Source of the DNA: Gammaproteobacteria bacterium
GTDB taxonomy: Bacteria > Pseudomonadota > Gammaproteobacteria > Pseudomonadales > Pseudohongiellaceae
NCBI GenBank assembly: GCA_003556835.1
Contig: PWQG01000117.1
Coordinates: 1 to 6,651, forward strand
Reading direction: 5' to 3'
DNA length: 6,651 nucleotides
The position numbers and the translations under genes are program-made. Positions 6,243 through 6,651 of this stretch are shown here, piece after piece. Every line of letters starts with the position of its first letter. Position 1 is the stretch's first letter. A model generated the notes under the pieces. That model did not search any database and was not told the origin of the DNA. It saw only the letters and a list, made by a program, of their open reading frames with translations.

Positions 6243-6651
6243 TGTCTGATGCCCTGCGGATTCGCCGGGCGGCGGACTGTCTGCATCGTGGAGGGATCCT
6301 GGCCTACCCGACCGAGGCGGTCTGGGGCCTGGGTTGTGATCCCTTCGATCGGGAAGTGGTACTGAGATTGCTGCAGATCAAGAATCGGCAGGCCGAGAAA
6401 GGTATGATCCTGATTGCTGCCTCCATGCAACAATTGGGGGCTCTGCTGGAGCCCCTGGACGACGGACAACGCAAGCAACTGGCTGCGACGTGGCCCGGAC
6501 CGGTGACCTGGTTGATACCGGATCCGCATGAGCTGATACCGTGGTGGATCAAGGGTCAACATTCGACTGTCGCCGTAAGGGTGAGTGCTCACCCGCTTGT
6601 GCAGGCCCTGAGTCTGGCTTTTGGTGGCCCCCTGGTGTCGACCTCAGCCAA
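6242..6651 (+). CDS. tsaC: L-threonylcarbamoyladenylate synthase TsaC (YrdC/RimN), N-terminal part (runs off right edge)
   Basis: TsaC makes threonylcarbamoyl-AMP from threonine, bicarbonate and ATP; TsaBDE then transfers the group to A37 of ANN-decoding tRNAs (t6A). The window holds 136 complete codons and two further bases. Visible YrdC-family motifs are AYPTEAVWGLGCDP 21-34, the ATP/substrate-binding K47, R49 and K53 in IKNRQAEKG, ILIA 56-59, TWPGPVTWLIP 83-93, STVAVRV 108-114 with HP at 117-118, and GGPLVSTSA 128-136. The window ends inside the conserved STSAN motif, leaving roughly the last 50 residues of a typical 185-190-residue short TsaC outside. The ATG at 6242 overlaps the purE stop by one base, in phase with the conserved N-terminus (MSDALRIRRAADCLHRGGI). 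It resembles the short E. coli-type protein, but a longer Sua5-type C-terminus cannot be excluded from what is visible. Confidence 0.95.
   Translation, partial: MSDALRIRRAADCLHRGGILAYPTEAVWGLGCDPFDREVVLRLLQIKNRQAEKGMILIAASMQQLGALLEPLDDGQRKQLAATWPGPVTWLIPDPHELIPWWIKGQHSTVAVRVSAHPLVQALSLAFGGPLVSTSA

Overview
This window looks like the conserved gammaproteobacterial translation-maturation locus, in a GC-rich genome (my estimate is about 60% or more, not computed). Two divergent gene sets leave one roughly 110-bp intergenic region near 3209-3317. The minus-strand arm reads def - fmt - rsmB - trkA, the order known from Escherichia and Pseudomonas. The plus-strand arm reads tsaP (a LysM protein) - dprA - purE - tsaC. 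Apart from purE, this matches the Pseudomonas aeruginosa layout as I remember it (rsmB, fmt, def / tsaP, dprA, tsaC). The organism is therefore most likely a gammaproteobacterium outside the Enterobacterales. I cannot place it more precisely from sequence alone.

Left part (1-3208, all minus strand): peptide deformylase (def) and Met-tRNA formyltransferase (fmt) are the two halves of the formyl-methionine cycle. fmt overlaps the start of rsmB, the 16S rRNA m5C967 methyltransferase, by 8 bp, which suggests translational coupling. A 108-bp gap with a stem-loop and a candidate promoter separates rsmB from trkA, the potassium-uptake regulator, which runs off the left edge after 99 codons.

Right part (3318-6651, all plus strand): tsaP encodes an exported peptidoglycan-binding protein of the family that anchors the type IV pilus secretin. 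dprA encodes the protein that receives single-stranded DNA in transformation. purE (purine synthesis) follows a candidate terminator and its own candidate promoter. Its stop codon overlaps the start of tsaC, the tRNA threonylcarbamoyladenosine gene, which runs off the right edge.

Every gene belongs to a known family and appears intact inside the window. I see no mobile element, CRISPR array, tRNA or rRNA, and no undescribed system. The points most worth a second look are an unusual PurE placed between dprA and tsaC, an Fmt that lacks the usual FNPWP-type motif, an Asn in the TrkA nucleotide-binding glycine loop, and a terminator hairpin that overlaps the -10 box of the purE promoter.
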